Shown: positions 24,552 to 35,665 of the stretch, one piece after another
Numbering within the stretch: the stretch's first letter is position 1
Layout: each line of letters opens with the position of its first letter
Source: Penicillium oxalicum
Lineage: Eukaryota > Ascomycota > Eurotiomycetes > Eurotiales > Aspergillaceae
NCBI RefSeq assembly: GCF_001723175.1
Contig: NC_064652.1
Location: forward strand, 682,001 to 746,000
Reading direction: 5' to 3'
DNA: 64,000 nucleotides
Made by a program: the position numbers and the translations under genes
Notes under the pieces: generated by a model
Told to the model about the DNA's origin: nothing
What the model saw: only the letters and a program-made list of their open reading frames with translations
The model's database searches: none

Positions 24552-25431
24552 CTACTCCTGGTGAGACTTGCGCCCTAGATATCAGCCCACTTGTGTTAGC
24601 CCTCGACTGTACAAACAAAACCCTTGAGTCTCACAGACAGTAGGGTAGAATCGACTTACATTCCGCCAACTCTTCCGTGCTCAGCTCACGAATGCTGTTG
24701 ATGGGAGGCACGTTGCCTTGAATCGCGCCCTTGACCGTGTCCACGGCGCGACCCAGGATTCCCTTCTTAGAGGCGACATGCGTGGCGAGCTTGGCTTCCA
24801 ACTTGATCACACCAATACGGGGGTCGGTTGGGCCACCATCGTGGACGCCATCGCCCATGTCGCCGATCCAGGCCTTCAATTGAGGAGAGTAGTACTTGGA
24901 GACGGTGTTAGGGTCTGAAACGATGGATGCGGTGCCGGAGATGGAAGCCCATGATCCGCTGATGGGGTCCAGGAAGGACATGTTGGTTTCTTGGGGGTGA
25001 GCGGTCAAATCCATAGTCTTGCCGGAGAAGAGATTGGTGTGGAAGACGAGGTCAATGCCGCCGTGTTCCTGGAAAAGAGAAGATTGTGGGTTAGTTCCAT
25101 GTTTGTTATTGTGGCATTGATAGCAATTGACCACGACTTTCAAATCCAGCAGGGTTGATTAAATCCAAGACGCGGGGGGTTGATGTGTAGTAGGCTGAAC
25201 GTGTGGTCAATGTGATCAACGTACAGTGGCGGCCAGAGCCATGCAGCGTGAGGTCAAATACTCTCCATCCGATTGTTTGGTGGTCAACATGCCAAACTTG
25301 ACCTGGTTGATAAAGTCGACGAGGTCCTGCACCTTCTGTGGCAATGGGGGATCCTCAGAGTTCTGCGCCTTGTAGGGGTCGACATGTTGCTTGCCGGTGG
25401 TAGTGTTGATCGTAGCGTTTTCGGTAGACAT
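24552..25431 (-). CDS. BLI-3-like FMN-binding protein (pyridoxamine 5'-phosphate oxidase fold)
   Basis: Three minus-strand exons: 25225-25431, 24660-25068 and 24552-24574, giving 212 aa. Motifs in order: VQDLVDFINQVKFGMLTT, LTSRCMALAATEHGGIDLVFHTN (rebuilt across intron 1), DPISGSWASISGTASIVSD, VSKYYSPQLKAWIGD, DPRIGVIKLEAKLATHV and a short C-terminal ELAEWRKSHQE rebuilt by the last 23-base exon. This order matches fungal homologues of Neurospora blue-light-induced BLI-3, small flavin-reductase-like proteins of the general stress protein 26 type. Role: probable FMN binding with unknown substrate. Light induction is known for the Neurospora gene and is not shown here. An in-frame extension upstream of the ATG was not used because it is not protein-like. 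Confidence 0.9.
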
Positions 25432-26391
25432 GATGGTGAGCTTTTCGTTGACGTGGGAATGTGGTCGTGAATGGTAGAGATGACAATGACCGGAGTTTAT
25501 AAAGCAGATTAAAAAGAAATTGCCTCGGAGGTGATGACGATGGTTAAATGAGGGTGTGTGAGACAAAGTATGTCAAGATGGTCTCAAAAGAGGCAAGCGG
25601 GAGCAATCAACTTGCACGCAGCTGACGCACGTCGTTGTGACGTCAGGCGATGAGAATAGATCCGGATCTTCGTGGTCACCGCCCCAGCAACTGTCCACCG
25701 CGAGAGTCGAGAACCACCCAGTTGGCCTTTTGGCCAGGCTGGACTGGAACATGGTCAGCTTGTTTGGCAAGTTCACAAGTGCCACATTGATAGGACAAGT
25801 TGGGGCGGATCCTCCGTCTGAGATCGACGGGCAAGCTCCACATCATTGCTCAACCGCAGTCATCGCATCCAAGCTCGATCGGATCAACTCACGATCGGGC
25901 TGCTCCAAAGCCTAACTGGCAGAAATCGAATAAAAAAATACATTAAGACGGGGTAAGATTCATATATGTCGTGTGGTGTTCAGGATGTGTTCCATTAAAG
26001 ATTAAGTGTTGATTAAATTCGTACAATTAGAGGCTTCTCCTTCATCCCAACGCAAGGGCAATCGCCATTCGTATAGAGGCCATGATGAGGCCCGCGATGA
26101 TCAGAAGGCGCCGTGGTCCGGCTTATTTTATAAGCCATGATCTGAAGTGTGTCCCACAGGATTGTCTGAGCTCCGATCATGCAATCAGTAGTGTGGTGGG
26201 TGAGTCGTGACAAGATGGTCGACATGACATGTCCGTCCGGGGTCGAATGGCTGAGTGGATCGTTCACCGAGTGAGCATCCAGTATACCATCTGAAGGATA
26301 TAGACTTGCAAGAGGCCCCAGATGCTATTCAGGTCGATGGCAAAGGTATAATATTTTGAGGCTATCGGGGAAATGAAAATTAGAGTTCACC
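25432..26391. other. intergenic region between two minus-strand genes
   Basis: Holds the promoter of the BLI-3-like gene (just above 25432) and the 3' flank of the F-box gene. No further gene recognised. Confidence 0.5.
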
Positions 26392-26934
26392 TCACACCAA
26401 CCAGTTGACATCTTGCTCATGGGAAGGGTCGCAATGAACAAGGAGTTTATGGAGCCTACCTTCATAGACTAGCATGGCAGTCGCTTGAACCACCTCCCGA
26501 AGCACTTCTTTTCGCAGCCATGAGGGCAACAAATCGGGGTGACAGGTCTGGCCCACGATCACATTGCAACCGCCAGCGACCCGTCGACACTCTCGGTGAC
26601 GCCGGCGCCGCTCCATGATCCGTCGGATCCGCCAGTTGCAGAATGCCTCGTCGGTGCGAAAGGAGCATTTCTCCATGGGACACTCAAGGTTCCTCTCGAA
26701 CCGCTCGATCAGCCACTCCACTTTCAGGTTCACCCCGGTGGGGACCAAATGATAGAAGTGACGGCATGTATGCTTCAGGGCAAGCGCGTCCGGGTAGGTC
26801 AGATATCCGGCAATCTGCACGTGGAGCTCAGAAGGGAGGTCCATAAAGCTGGTCGCTAGCGAGCTTGAAGGTGGCTTCATAGTGGAGTATTCTCGTGGCG
26901 TTGACAGGATGGCGCTCAAAGGTAACACTTGCAT
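26392..26934 (-). CDS. F-box domain protein
   Basis: A single exon of 180 aa from the ATG at 26934. The F-box lies at about residues 30-65, with MDLPSELHVQIAGYLTYPDAL followed by LKHTCRHFYHLV, the common fungal form. F-box proteins bind Skp1 and choose substrates for SCF ubiquitin ligases. Downstream is a basic, Arg-rich part (RRIMERRRRHRECRR) and several Cys/His residues but no recognised substrate-binding repeat. The open frame continues upstream to 26961 but without an ATG. A TATAAAG on the minus strand at 26975-26981 places transcription start close to 26950, which favours 26934; a second ATG at 26880 also precedes the domain. The target is unknown. Confidence 0.8.
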   Translation of the reverse strand: MQVLPLSAILSTPREYSTMKPPSSSLATSFMDLPSELHVQIAGYLTYPDALALKHTCRHFYHLVPTGVNLKVEWLIERFERNLECPMEKCSFRTDEAFCNWRIRRIMERRRRHRECRRVAGGCNVIVGQTCHPDLLPSWLRKEVLREVVQATAMLVYEGRLHKLLVHCDPSHEQDVNWLV

Positions 26935-26974
26935 GTTGGCGTGCTTATACACTACCCTCACGAGGGTCTTCCTA

Positions 26975-26981
26975 CTTTATA
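26975..26981 (-). promoter_or_regulatory. TATA box of the F-box gene
   Basis: TATAAAG on the minus strand, about 42 bases upstream of the chosen start codon. Confidence 0.5.
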
Positions 26982-27745
26982 AGACAGCAGATGCCTGAAG
27001 AGTAGAGAAATGCCACGTTGGCGATAAGTGCACATCTCCACGTTGGAGATACGAGGGTAAAGAGTCAGAATTGAGGCACTTGGCCCACTTGGAGGAGTGT
27101 TGGCGGTGCCTCCAGCGTGGATGCCTACTGGAGGCTCTTGGCTTGACAGCATTGGAGGAGCTCCGCCACGCGGATCCTTCTGGCGAGTTATTCGGCCAAT
27201 GTGCTTGTTTCATCTTGATCTCAAACCTCGACCTCGCATCCTTGCTACAGCTTGAGCGGGAAATTTAAGAGATTCGTAGTTCAAGACAGACTCGATCAAA
27301 AGACTCCCAATTGAAAAGTACCGCAGGCCCTGTAGGGATTATGCTGGAATTCACATCCAGCGGCGTCGTGGACTTGAATAATGACCCACATGGCAACCAA
27401 GGAGACATGACTAGTGTTCCCAAAGCTTTTAATGCCTGAGGTAAGCAAGTTCAATGTCGATCGCCAGGCAGCCTTCGGGTCACTTGACCGCCCGGTCCTG
27501 TCATCGCGTCCCAGCGTTTCCAAAGCTTCGCTTACCTAATCGCATCTTCTCGGCGGGCAATTGTCCGCGCGCTTGGCTATCAGTCCATCTGTCGAAGCTC
27601 CATCTCGGACCAGCATTTAGTCCACTTGACGGAAGATCAAAGCACACTCCCCAAAGCTCGGCGATACACCGGAGAGTTACTTCCAAACAACGATAGACCA
27701 CACACAATACTCTGATCCCTGGACCAGAGATTCCCCTTTACAACA
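26982..27745. other. intergenic, divergent promoters of the F-box gene and SNU23
   Basis: No gene seen. Both flanking genes read outward from this stretch. Confidence 0.55.
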
Positions 27746-28387
27746 ATGTCCAAACCAACGGCTGCAGGCCAACCATCAGACACCGCGTTCCGCAAAACAT
27801 GGGACCGCGAAGAATATGCCAAAAAGGCCGCCGACGAAGAAGCCAAGCGTAAAGCCGAAGGCAAAGCCCGCTACGAGGCCAAACTTCTCGGGAAAAAGTA
27901 CCACGCCCCCGTGGACTATGGCGCTCTCTCCGCAACGTCCGCTCGTCAAGAGCGCCTCAAGGTCGATGCGATGGTGGGCAAAACCACCATTGTGCCTGCA
28001 GGATCTGCACTCGGCAAGCGCGGTCGGGGAGCGGGATTCTACTGTGCAGACTGTGATCTGACCTTCAAGGATAATATTCAGTTGGTGGAGCATTTCAATA
28101 GCAAGCAGCATTTGATCGCGACGGGGCAAAGTGGCGAGGTCGCGCGCGCGAGCGTGGAGGATGTGCGCTTGCGGCTGCGGATGCTGGCTCATCAGAAGCG
28201 CGTGCGGGAGGAGGAGGAACGGAGGGCATGGCAGCTTGATTTGGGTGAAAGGTTGCGAGAACGGGAGGAAGTGGAGGCAAAGGAGCGAGAGGAGAGGAGG
28301 CGCAAGCGGGCTGAGAAGCGCCGTAAAGGTGGCAATGGGGTCAAGGAAGAAGATAATTGGGAGGGCCGACTGGGAATCATTGCCTAG
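27746..28387 (+). CDS. SNU23: U4/U6.U5 tri-snRNP protein Snu23 (ZMAT2 homologue)
   Basis: Intronless, 213 aa. The N-terminus has FRKTWDREEYAKKAADEE, the conserved opening of the Snu23/ZMAT2 family. A matrin-type zinc finger follows with Cys100, Cys103, His116 and His122 (FYCADC, then VEHFNSKQHL). The C-terminal third is a charged helix rich in Arg and Glu, and the end carries a WEGRLGIIA-like tail. Snu23 is a component of the spliceosomal tri-snRNP and the B complex near the 5' splice site, acting in the nucleus. The first ATG after the promoter gives the full conserved N-terminus. It is convergent with BIR1. Confidence 0.93.
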   Translation: MSKPTAAGQPSDTAFRKTWDREEYAKKAADEEAKRKAEGKARYEAKLLGKKYHAPVDYGALSATSARQERLKVDAMVGKTTIVPAGSALGKRGRGAGFYCADCDLTFKDNIQLVEHFNSKQHLIATGQSGEVARASVEDVRLRLRMLAHQKRVREEEERRAWQLDLGERLREREEVEAKEREERRRKRAEKRRKGGNGVKEEDNWEGRLGIIA

Positions 28388-28756
28388 ATGCACTCACCCG
28401 CGGTTTGGACTCATCTGAGGAGGTCGATGGCAGTTCTGGATCTGCCACACGCATGCACTTTTTTAAAATGATACCCGAGGAGTTTGGGGCCGAATGTCTT
28501 TCTCAGGATGAATCCTTACAATAACGGCTTTGTCTCTACTCCAATGGAGCATAGCCCCGTTCCACAAGCAATCCGAAAAAAAAAGCATCGAATTCATGAG
28601 AATATGAACAAGAGAAATTATGGCACACGGAATAAAACCAAAGCGCCTGGGTCCATACCTGTGATCATGACCAGGTTGACATTTACCCCGTCAAAAAAAC
28701 AAACAAAAAAACAAAAAAGGTCGTGAGCCGCAAAGGGGAATATTGAACACAAAATC
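28388..28756. other. intergenic, convergent 3' ends of SNU23 and BIR1
   Basis: A-rich segments (28575-28600 and 28695-28720). Likely 3' UTRs and polyadenylation signals; no gene. Confidence 0.6.
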
Positions 28757-31564
28757 TTAGTCGACGCACTCGATCGCCTCGAGGCGTCGCATTGCTCGAT
28801 CGCCCTCCTTCTCAAATTGACTGACAAGTCGTTCGCACTCTCGCTTCAGCCGCTCTTCTCCATTCTTTGCGTTCCACAAGATCCACGCCTCCACAGTCAT
28901 TCGCTTTTCAGGACTTGTCAACCCGGCTTTGGCTCCATTCAGAAGACCAGCTAGGTCGCCGTTCTCCTTGTCGCTGTTCTCTCCAAAGAGGACTTCTTCG
29001 ATATCAACTGGTGTCCACGGATGTAGCGAAGCCGGAAAGCCAGCATTCAATGTACGCTTGGAAGGCGACGGAGTGGCAGCTAGATGCGGATCTTCAACTA
29101 TCTTTTCCTTTGCGGGCGATGACACAACCAGTGGCCGTCTCGCAGAGGGAAGCGACGACGGAGGCCGGTTCTCAGCGTCGGATGACTGTGGTGATAGAGA
29201 TGGCGTGCTCTGATGTGGCACGGGCATGGGCGACTCCGCCCCATGAGACACTCGCGATGCTGATTGTGAGTGCCTCTGGGAGCTGTGCGACTCTGTCAAT
29301 GATCGTGCAAAGTGTTGCTCTGCGGGTATATCACTAAATCGTTTCGTTGTCTTTGGTGGCACTGGCGTTCGTTCTTGGGTAGATCTTGGATCGGGAGAAA
29401 GCGCCTCCGAGGACAGAACCGCCTGTATTTGGTCGGGCAGATCATCCGTGGAGTCAAATTCCTCCTCATCACCCGGCGAAGATGCGAGAGGGGTCTTGTC
29501 TTGGACAGGCTCTGGACTCGGGCTTGCCGGTGGGGGAGTTGGTTCTGGTGCCTTGATTTTTTTCAACTTCGCGGGCTTCTCTTCCTTCTTGGAAGTCTTC
29601 TTCTTTGAAGGTTTCGTGGCTGGCCTTTGCTCGACATCTTCTGGCATAGAGTCTGCCCCGTCGTCTGCAACATCCATTGTGGCAAAAGATTCATGCTGCT
29701 CGGGTTCATCATGCTGAGTTAAAGAAACTGACATTTCGTCCTCCTCTTCATGCGCAGGTTCATCCTTTTTAGCCTTCTTTATTGCCTTTTTCTTGGAGGT
29801 TTTGGTGGGCTTTGGTTTGATGGCAATGACTTCCTCATCATCTGTGAAATCAGCCATACTGGACAACCTTTTCGACGCATGAGCCTGTTGGCGAGGCGAA
29901 GGGGGAGCGAGTGACGAATCATCAAGCTCTGGATCGCCAGCATTTTCAACGGCTTTTGACTTCTTCCCCGCCTTGGTCTTTTTTGCGGGTCGACCCTTCT
30001 TTCGCTGCGGCTCCGCTTCCGTCGCTTTTCTTATGCTGGCTTCCGTCTCAGCATCCTGTAGTGAGCGAGGGATGTTTGAATCGAGATCATCCGCCTCAAG
30101 ACCTGCTGCCAGCTCAGCCTCAAGCTCTGAGTCCCTCGGAAGGCGCGTTCTTGCGGTGCTTTTAGAAATAACGGAGACATCAGACGCTTTTCTGTTCTTT
30201 GAGGTTCCTTTCTTGGATCCCTTCCGACCTCTTTTAGGCTCATCGGATTCGACTTCGTCCATTGACGCCGCATCAGGCATCGACTGGTCATGCATTTCAC
30301 TCTTGTAGGTGCGTGTCACACTACTGCTACGCGTTCGTGTAGCGCGACGCTTCAATGGTGGCTCTTCAGCGGTTGCCGGTCCCGATTCTTGAAGGGATTC
30401 GAATTCAGTATCTTTGGAAATTTCCTCACTGACTCGCTTCTTTGGCCTGCCGGGTCGTTTCTGCTTGGGCGGCTCTGGTTGCAAGGGCTCCGTGGTATCA
30501 ATCTCAGACTGACTCGGACCCTCCAAGTCTTCCTTCTTGGTTTGCTTCGTCTTGCCTTTTGGTCCCTTCTTTGAGGATTTGGCCTTGGTTGTTGTTTTGG
30601 TCACCACGTCTTCATCCATTTCCCCATCGATCTCCATCTCCGATCTGTCGGGCATTTCTGAGGCAGACGTTGCGACAGACTGTGTAGACAGTCGTGAGGA
30701 GGCTTTTGATGGACGTCCCCTTTTCCCTTTAGCTTTTCCCTTCTTTCCTGGAAGCTGTGCAAAAACGAAGAAAGAACAATCGGGGGAGCGGCGATGATGC
30801 TCGTCACTGTATTTGATCAGTTCATGAGTTTCGTGACCAGAACATGGAATAGACATATGGTTCGACTTACAAAGGATCGTCCTTGGGCTCCCAGCCATCG
30901 AGGGACAATTTGCAATAGGCACAGCTGGCCAGGTCGTCGCTGTCATCGTTGGGACAGAAATACCATCCTGCTTCAACCATCTAGATATTTATCAGGACTT
31001 GTCTTAGATGAGGCAGCGCGCAAAAAAACAAAACAAAAAAACAAAACAAAAAAAAACGACCAAGTACCTTTTCCGACTGGCAGAGCCAACCGCGCTTGCC
31101 GTCATGCGGCCAATGTGTCCCAAATGTTCCAATGCGCGCTTGTACAATCCTCTCGCTATTTGGGTCCTCTATCGTTGTCGGGTTGGAACTGCTCTGCTGA
31201 ATATCCATCATAATTGCCCATGCGCAGTCTGGTGAGTGCTTAAGATGCTCTGTAATGGGATTGTCATCCTCTTCCCAGCCGTCTAGCGCTCGATCGCAGT
31301 GAAAGCAGGTTGTGTTGTCAGGGTTGGTCTCGTATGGTTTGTAGTAAAAGCCGGCATGTGCCAACTACGTGAAAAGTCAGTGTGAGGACGTTATCGCGTA
31401 GAGTAAATTGTGCGACGTGCACATACCTCGGCGGGCGAAGGACTTTGATGCGGCCATGAGATCACACTGGAGCCCTTCGTTGTTGACGACCTTCGCTTTT
31501 CCAGCTTCAACACCGCATCGAAGCTGGCTAGACGTGCTAAAAACGTGTCCATATCAGCGCTCAT
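28757..31564 (-). CDS. BIR1: BIR-domain chromosomal passenger protein Bir1 (survivin-like)
   Basis: Four minus-strand exons: 31427-31564, 31068-31364, 30871-30980 and 28757-30806, giving 864 aa. Two BIR zinc folds have identical spacing: Cys66, Cys69, His86, Cys93 and Cys165, Cys168, His185, Cys192; the second is rebuilt across intron 3. Each carries LDGWE before the His. Residues from about 200 to 760 are a long disordered, Lys/Ser/Pro/Glu-rich region with three AT-hook-like GRP cores (KRGRPSK, PGRPKK, KKGRPAKK). The C-terminus (TPVDIEEVLFGEN, then a helix ending in EAIECVD) is the conserved tail expected to contact other passenger subunits. Bir1 works with Aurora B/Ipl1 and INCENP/Sli15 at centromeres and spindle. 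Start: first ATG of an exon whose product matches the BIR lead-in. Confidence 0.93.
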
Positions 31565-32002
31565 GATTTCAGAAAGTCTACAGCGGTCAGGGAAGCCCAG
31601 ATTTGGCGTCAAATGGTGGACCCGAAGGTCAGATTGGTGGAACTCGTCAGTTGCCGATAAAGGTCATTTGGTCTGTTTACTTTGGTTGTTATGCGACGCG
31701 ACCCCACGTGATTGACCGGGTTACTAAGCCCGGACGACGTCAGACCCGACAGATGGCCGAGGGTGTCGGGGCAAACGAGGAAACTCGTGTCAATTCTTTC
31801 TTTGGGGCTTTCCGGTTCTTTCTATATATAATTCATGATTGACATTTAAGTCAATTGCTCATCACTTTTTGGTTTGAGCCAAAATCTCCACTCTTTCTTC
31901 CCATTGGAATCGTTCCTTTGCGACTAGCTGTACGGACCCGAAAGCCGAACGAACCTCTCTTGGCGGAATAGGTATGCTAATGAACATTTTCTATCCTGAT
32001 AG
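31565..32002. promoter_or_regulatory. shared divergent promoter of BIR1 and TAM41
   Basis: The 438 bases between divergent start codons. No gene inside. Confidence 0.6.
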
Positions 32003-33547
32003 ATGCTTCGCACCCACTCTGTACTCCCCAGAGCTCTCTGGCGGGCTGGTGCTCGGTACGAGCCCCTTTCGTCGCAAGTCCTTCCGGCCCGATACGTTTC
32101 ATCTCAGTCCTGGCCGACCTCCAACGCTCCTTTTCATCAACCCGCCCAGTCCAGCCGTTCGACCTCACAGCTCCTTTACAATGGCTCTGGACAATGGGCC
32201 AGCCCAGCTGCCTCCTTCTCCACTTCTCCGACGTTCTCTGAGGCCGACTGGGAACAGAACCCGAATCTAGCCATCTCTAATTTTTCCGAGCTTCCCTCCA
32301 AAGATTTTGGCGTCAACCAGCACATGATCATCAACCAAGAGTTCAAGGAGGCCCTGCGACAAATCCTCTGGCAGTTCCGAGCACCCATCCGGTATGCATT
32401 TGCCTATGGCTCCGGTGTGTTCCCGCAGAGCGGTTCTGGCGCAGCTGGTTCCACTCACCCCGCTGCGCCAGCTGCAATTCAGAAAATGCAGAAGGGGTCG
32501 GGAAAAATGATTGACTTCATCTTTGGAGTCTCATACTCTCAGCACTGGCATGATCTGAATCTGAACCAGCATCGTGACCATTATTCCGGTCTCGGCTCAA
32601 TGGGGTCCTACGTGGTCTCGCAGGTCCAGGATAAATTCGGTGCAGGTGTTTACTTCAACACACATATCACAGTCAATGGCACCTTGATCAAATATGGGGT
32701 CGTCAATCTTGATACCTTGTGCACCGATCTCACCCAGTGGAATACCTTGTATCTCGCGGGCAGGTTGCATAAGCCAGTGAAGATTCTTCGGGATCACCCC
32801 AAGGTGCGACTTGCGAACCAGATGAACCTGCTTTCTGCTCTGCGAGTGGCGCTTTTGCTTCTTCCGGAGCGATTCAGTGAATCTGAGCTGTACAACACAA
32901 TTGCCGGTATCAGCTACATGGGTGACCTTCGCATGGTACTCCCTACAGAAGACCCCGGCAAAGTACGCAACATTGTCTCTGGACAAATGGCCCATTTCCG
33001 TCGTCTGTATGCCCCCCTCATTGCGAACCTTCCCAATGTTTCCTTCTCAGACCCGCGCTGTGGCCAAGTTGATTGGATTGATGATCCCGATTCCATCTTG
33101 GCTATGGTGCAGGATATGGATCCTGTCAAGCGTGGAAATATGGTCCGCCGTCTGCCTGAATCTTTCCGACAGAAGCTCTACTTCCAATACCAGTCTCGAT
33201 TCGCCATTCCACGGGTTGAGTTTGACAAGATGATGGAAGAGAATGATGACACCAAGCAAGGCATTGTCCGGCGTCCCCAGGGAGGTCCATTTGAACGTCG
33301 CATTGCTGAAGATGACCATCTGAAGGAGGAGGTTTCTGCGTCTATCTCGAAGACCATTCGCTGGCCCAGTACTGTACAGAGCATCAAGGGTACTTTCACA
33401 GCGGGTCTGAGTAAGAGCTTGGTCTACGTGAAAGAGAAGCGGGACAAGCACAAAAAAGCCCAGGCTCAAAAGGCGCAGTCGGCTGACAAGGGACCAAAGT
33501 CAGAACCAGCAGGGAAACCTGTGAAGAGCGCTGAGAAGCATGATTAA
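32003..33547 (+). CDS. TAM41: mitochondrial CDP-diacylglycerol synthase Tam41
   Basis: Intronless, 514 aa. The N-terminal 80 residues are rich in Arg, Ser and Ala with few acids, as for a mitochondrial presequence. The nucleotidyltransferase signature is YAFAYGSGVF at residues 131-140, followed by the metal-binding part KMIDFIFGVS at 168-177. Further blocks include HWHDLNLNQHRDHYS, GAGVYFNTHI, IKYGVV, RLHKPVKIL, RVALLLLPERFSE and ISYMGDLRM, all diagnostic. Tam41 makes CDP-diacylglycerol from phosphatidic acid and CTP on the matrix side of the inner membrane, the first committed step to cardiolipin. The C-terminal Lys/Ala/Glu tail after about residue 480 is low-complexity. Divergent from BIR1. 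Confidence 0.96.
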   Translation: MLRTHSVLPRALWRAGARYEPLSSQVLPARYVSSQSWPTSNAPFHQPAQSSRSTSQLLYNGSGQWASPAASFSTSPTFSEADWEQNPNLAISNFSELPSKDFGVNQHMIINQEFKEALRQILWQFRAPIRYAFAYGSGVFPQSGSGAAGSTHPAAPAAIQKMQKGSGKMIDFIFGVSYSQHWHDLNLNQHRDHYSGLGSMGSYVVSQVQDKFGAGVYFNTHITVNGTLIKYGVVNLDTLCTDLTQWNTLYLAGRLHKPVKILRDHPKVRLANQMNLLSALRVALLLLPERFSESELYNTIAGISYMGDLRMVLPTEDPGKVRNIVSGQMAHFRRLYAPLIANLPNVSFSDPRCGQVDWIDDPDSILAMVQDMDPVKRGNMVRRLPESFRQKLYFQYQSRFAIPRVEFDKMMEENDDTKQGIVRRPQGGPFERRIAEDDHLKEEVSASISKTIRWPSTVQSIKGTFTAGLSKSLVYVKEKRDKHKKAQAQKAQSADKGPKSEPAGKPVKSAEKHD

Positions 33548-34227
33548 GATACCCTTCAGACGCGCAGTTGGCATCACCGGCATTGAATTGAATTCCATGA
33601 GTTCGACACAGGGCACGTTGGCATATTCGGGGCGTTTGGGAACACATTTGCATCTTTACAGCCACATCTTTGGCAATACTGCGCTAGGAATACACTTGCG
33701 TTTCATCCACATAGATGTTCCATAAGATTTTTCTCCTCGGACCTAATAGTGGTCTCGGAACGCATAGAGACTCACCTCTACCTTAGTTCCCACGAAGACA
33801 GGGTCTATCCTCCCGGAGTAGTCACAGCCCCATCTGGTTTGAGCTTTTTTTTTGTCTAGTGATACTCATTTGGCCCCAACTTATATCACCAATTAGTAAG
33901 GGAGGACCCGATAGTGGATTTACTTGAATGACCTAGTCCTGTTTGGTATTGGACTGCACACAACTCCATCAGGTATACTTCACGATCCCTGAATGGGTTG
34001 CTTACTCTTGATTCTGAGTCATTTCTTCTCTCGCTACACAGAATTACCATGAGTCAGTCCTGTCCCAAGGACGGCCTCAATTCTTCTCGTGCGGGTCCCA
34101 CACCATAAATTCCGCCCGTACCTCCGCTCTCGACTCCGATAACCACAATCTCCCCGCCACCCCCACCAGGACGCTGGACTTGAGACGTTGACAACAATTG
34201 AAGGAACGGCACAGTCTCCTCCCCACA
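33548..34227. other. intergenic
   Basis: 3' flank of TAM41 and promoter of the histidine gene; nothing else recognised. Confidence 0.6.
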
Positions 34228-35665
34228 ATGGCTCAAAGAACATCACCCTTCAATCTGGAGACATGTGCTCGACCAAACATTTTGCAGCTCCAGCCATACC
34301 GGTGCGCTCGCGAGTAGGTCGCCCATCTCCCAGTCTCTGGTGTCCGAGCTGTTAACTGATGAAGTCAGCGACTACAAAGATGACGGGACGAACGTGCTGC
34401 TCGATGCCAACGAGAATGCCTACGGGCCATCTCTGGCACTAGATGGGGAGGGCAAATTGAGTGGCTCTCAGTCAGAGTCTTCGAAGCCCGAGATTGACTT
34501 CCTGGGCTTGAACCGATACCCTGATCCGTAAGTGATCCTCCGACCAAGCTGCACTGGGTGTGCGCAACGGGGTTCTGTACGAGTACATGTACTAACAATC
34601 TTTGCCTATTCTAGTCACCAGATTGACCTGAAGCAACTATTTTGCAACCTTCGCAACACCCACCACCACACACAAAAGACACTTCGGCCCGAACACATGT
34701 TCGTAGGCGTTGGATCAGACGAGGCCATCGATGCTCTTCTCCGGTGCTTCTGTGTCCCCGGCAAGGACAAGATCCTCACCTGCCCGCCCACCTATGGCAT
34801 GTATAGCGTGAGCGCCCAAGTCAACGACATCGACATTGTCAAGGTCCCGTTGGACGTGAAGAATGGGTTCCAGCTGCAAACCGACAAGGTCAACGAGGCC
34901 CTTTCGGCCGATCCATCGATCAAACTGGCCTACATCTGCTCGCCCGGCAATCCCACTGCGAACCTGATCCGCAAGTCGGATATCCAGAAAGTCCTCGAGC
35001 ACCCCACCTGGAACGGCGTTGTGGTCGTCGACGAGGCTTACATCGACTTTGCACACGAAGGCGCCAGCTTGGCCGAATGGGTCACCGAGTGGCCCAACCT
35101 CGTGGTGATGCAGACCCTCAGCAAGGCTTTCGGTCTCGCCGGGATTCGCCTGGGTGTCGCCTACACCAGCCCCGAGATTGCCCGGCTACTCAACAGTCTC
35201 AAGGCCCCCTACAACATCTCCAGTCCGACCAGTGCTCTTGCCACGGCCGCGCTATCCGAGCCCAATCTGACGGTAATGCGACAGTATCGCGAAAAAATTA
35301 TGGGCCAGCGCGATCGTCTGCTCCGGGAGCTCCCGCAGGTCCCCGGCATTGGCCAATTCCTCGGTGGCCAGGACTCCAACTTTTTGCTTGTCGAGATCCT
35401 CGATGCCGAGGGAAAACCGAGCAATGTCACGGCGCTGGCGGCCTACGAGGCCATGGCCGAGCAACGTGGAGTGGTGGTGCGATTCCGCGGTAAAGAGCAT
35501 GGATGTGAGGGCTGCCTGCGCATCACGGTTGGCACCGAGTCCGAGGTGACCCGGTTCCTGAAGGAGATTCGGGCTGTCTTGGAGAGCCTGCGTCAAGGCA
35601 AGGGGATCCAATCCGTTAAGGATGAGGAACGGCGGGAAGAAGCGGCGGCCGCAGTGGTCGCGTAG
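34228..35665 (+). CDS. HIS5: histidinol-phosphate aminotransferase
   Basis: Exons 34228-34313, 34369-34527 and 34615-35665 give 431 aa. Splicing restores CARPNILQLQPYRCARDDYKDDG and NRYPDPHQIDLKQL. Diagnostic features: LLDANENAYGP near the N-terminus, VGVGSDEAIDALLRCF, CPPTYGMYS, ICSPGNPTAN, VVVDEAYIDFA, and the PLP-binding lysine at about residue 252 in TLSKAFGLAGIRLG. The C-terminal part has the phosphate-binding RFRGKEHGCEGCLRITVGT. The enzyme converts imidazole-acetol phosphate and glutamate to histidinol phosphate in cytosolic histidine synthesis. The family name HIS5 follows yeast. The Ala/Glu-rich last 15 residues are not conserved in type. Confidence 0.96.

Noticed and set aside
30807..30976. 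Upstream extension of the long BIR1 exon 4 frame
   Set aside because: It runs through an intron and out of phase with the second BIR fold, which is intact only when exons 3 and 4 are spliced.
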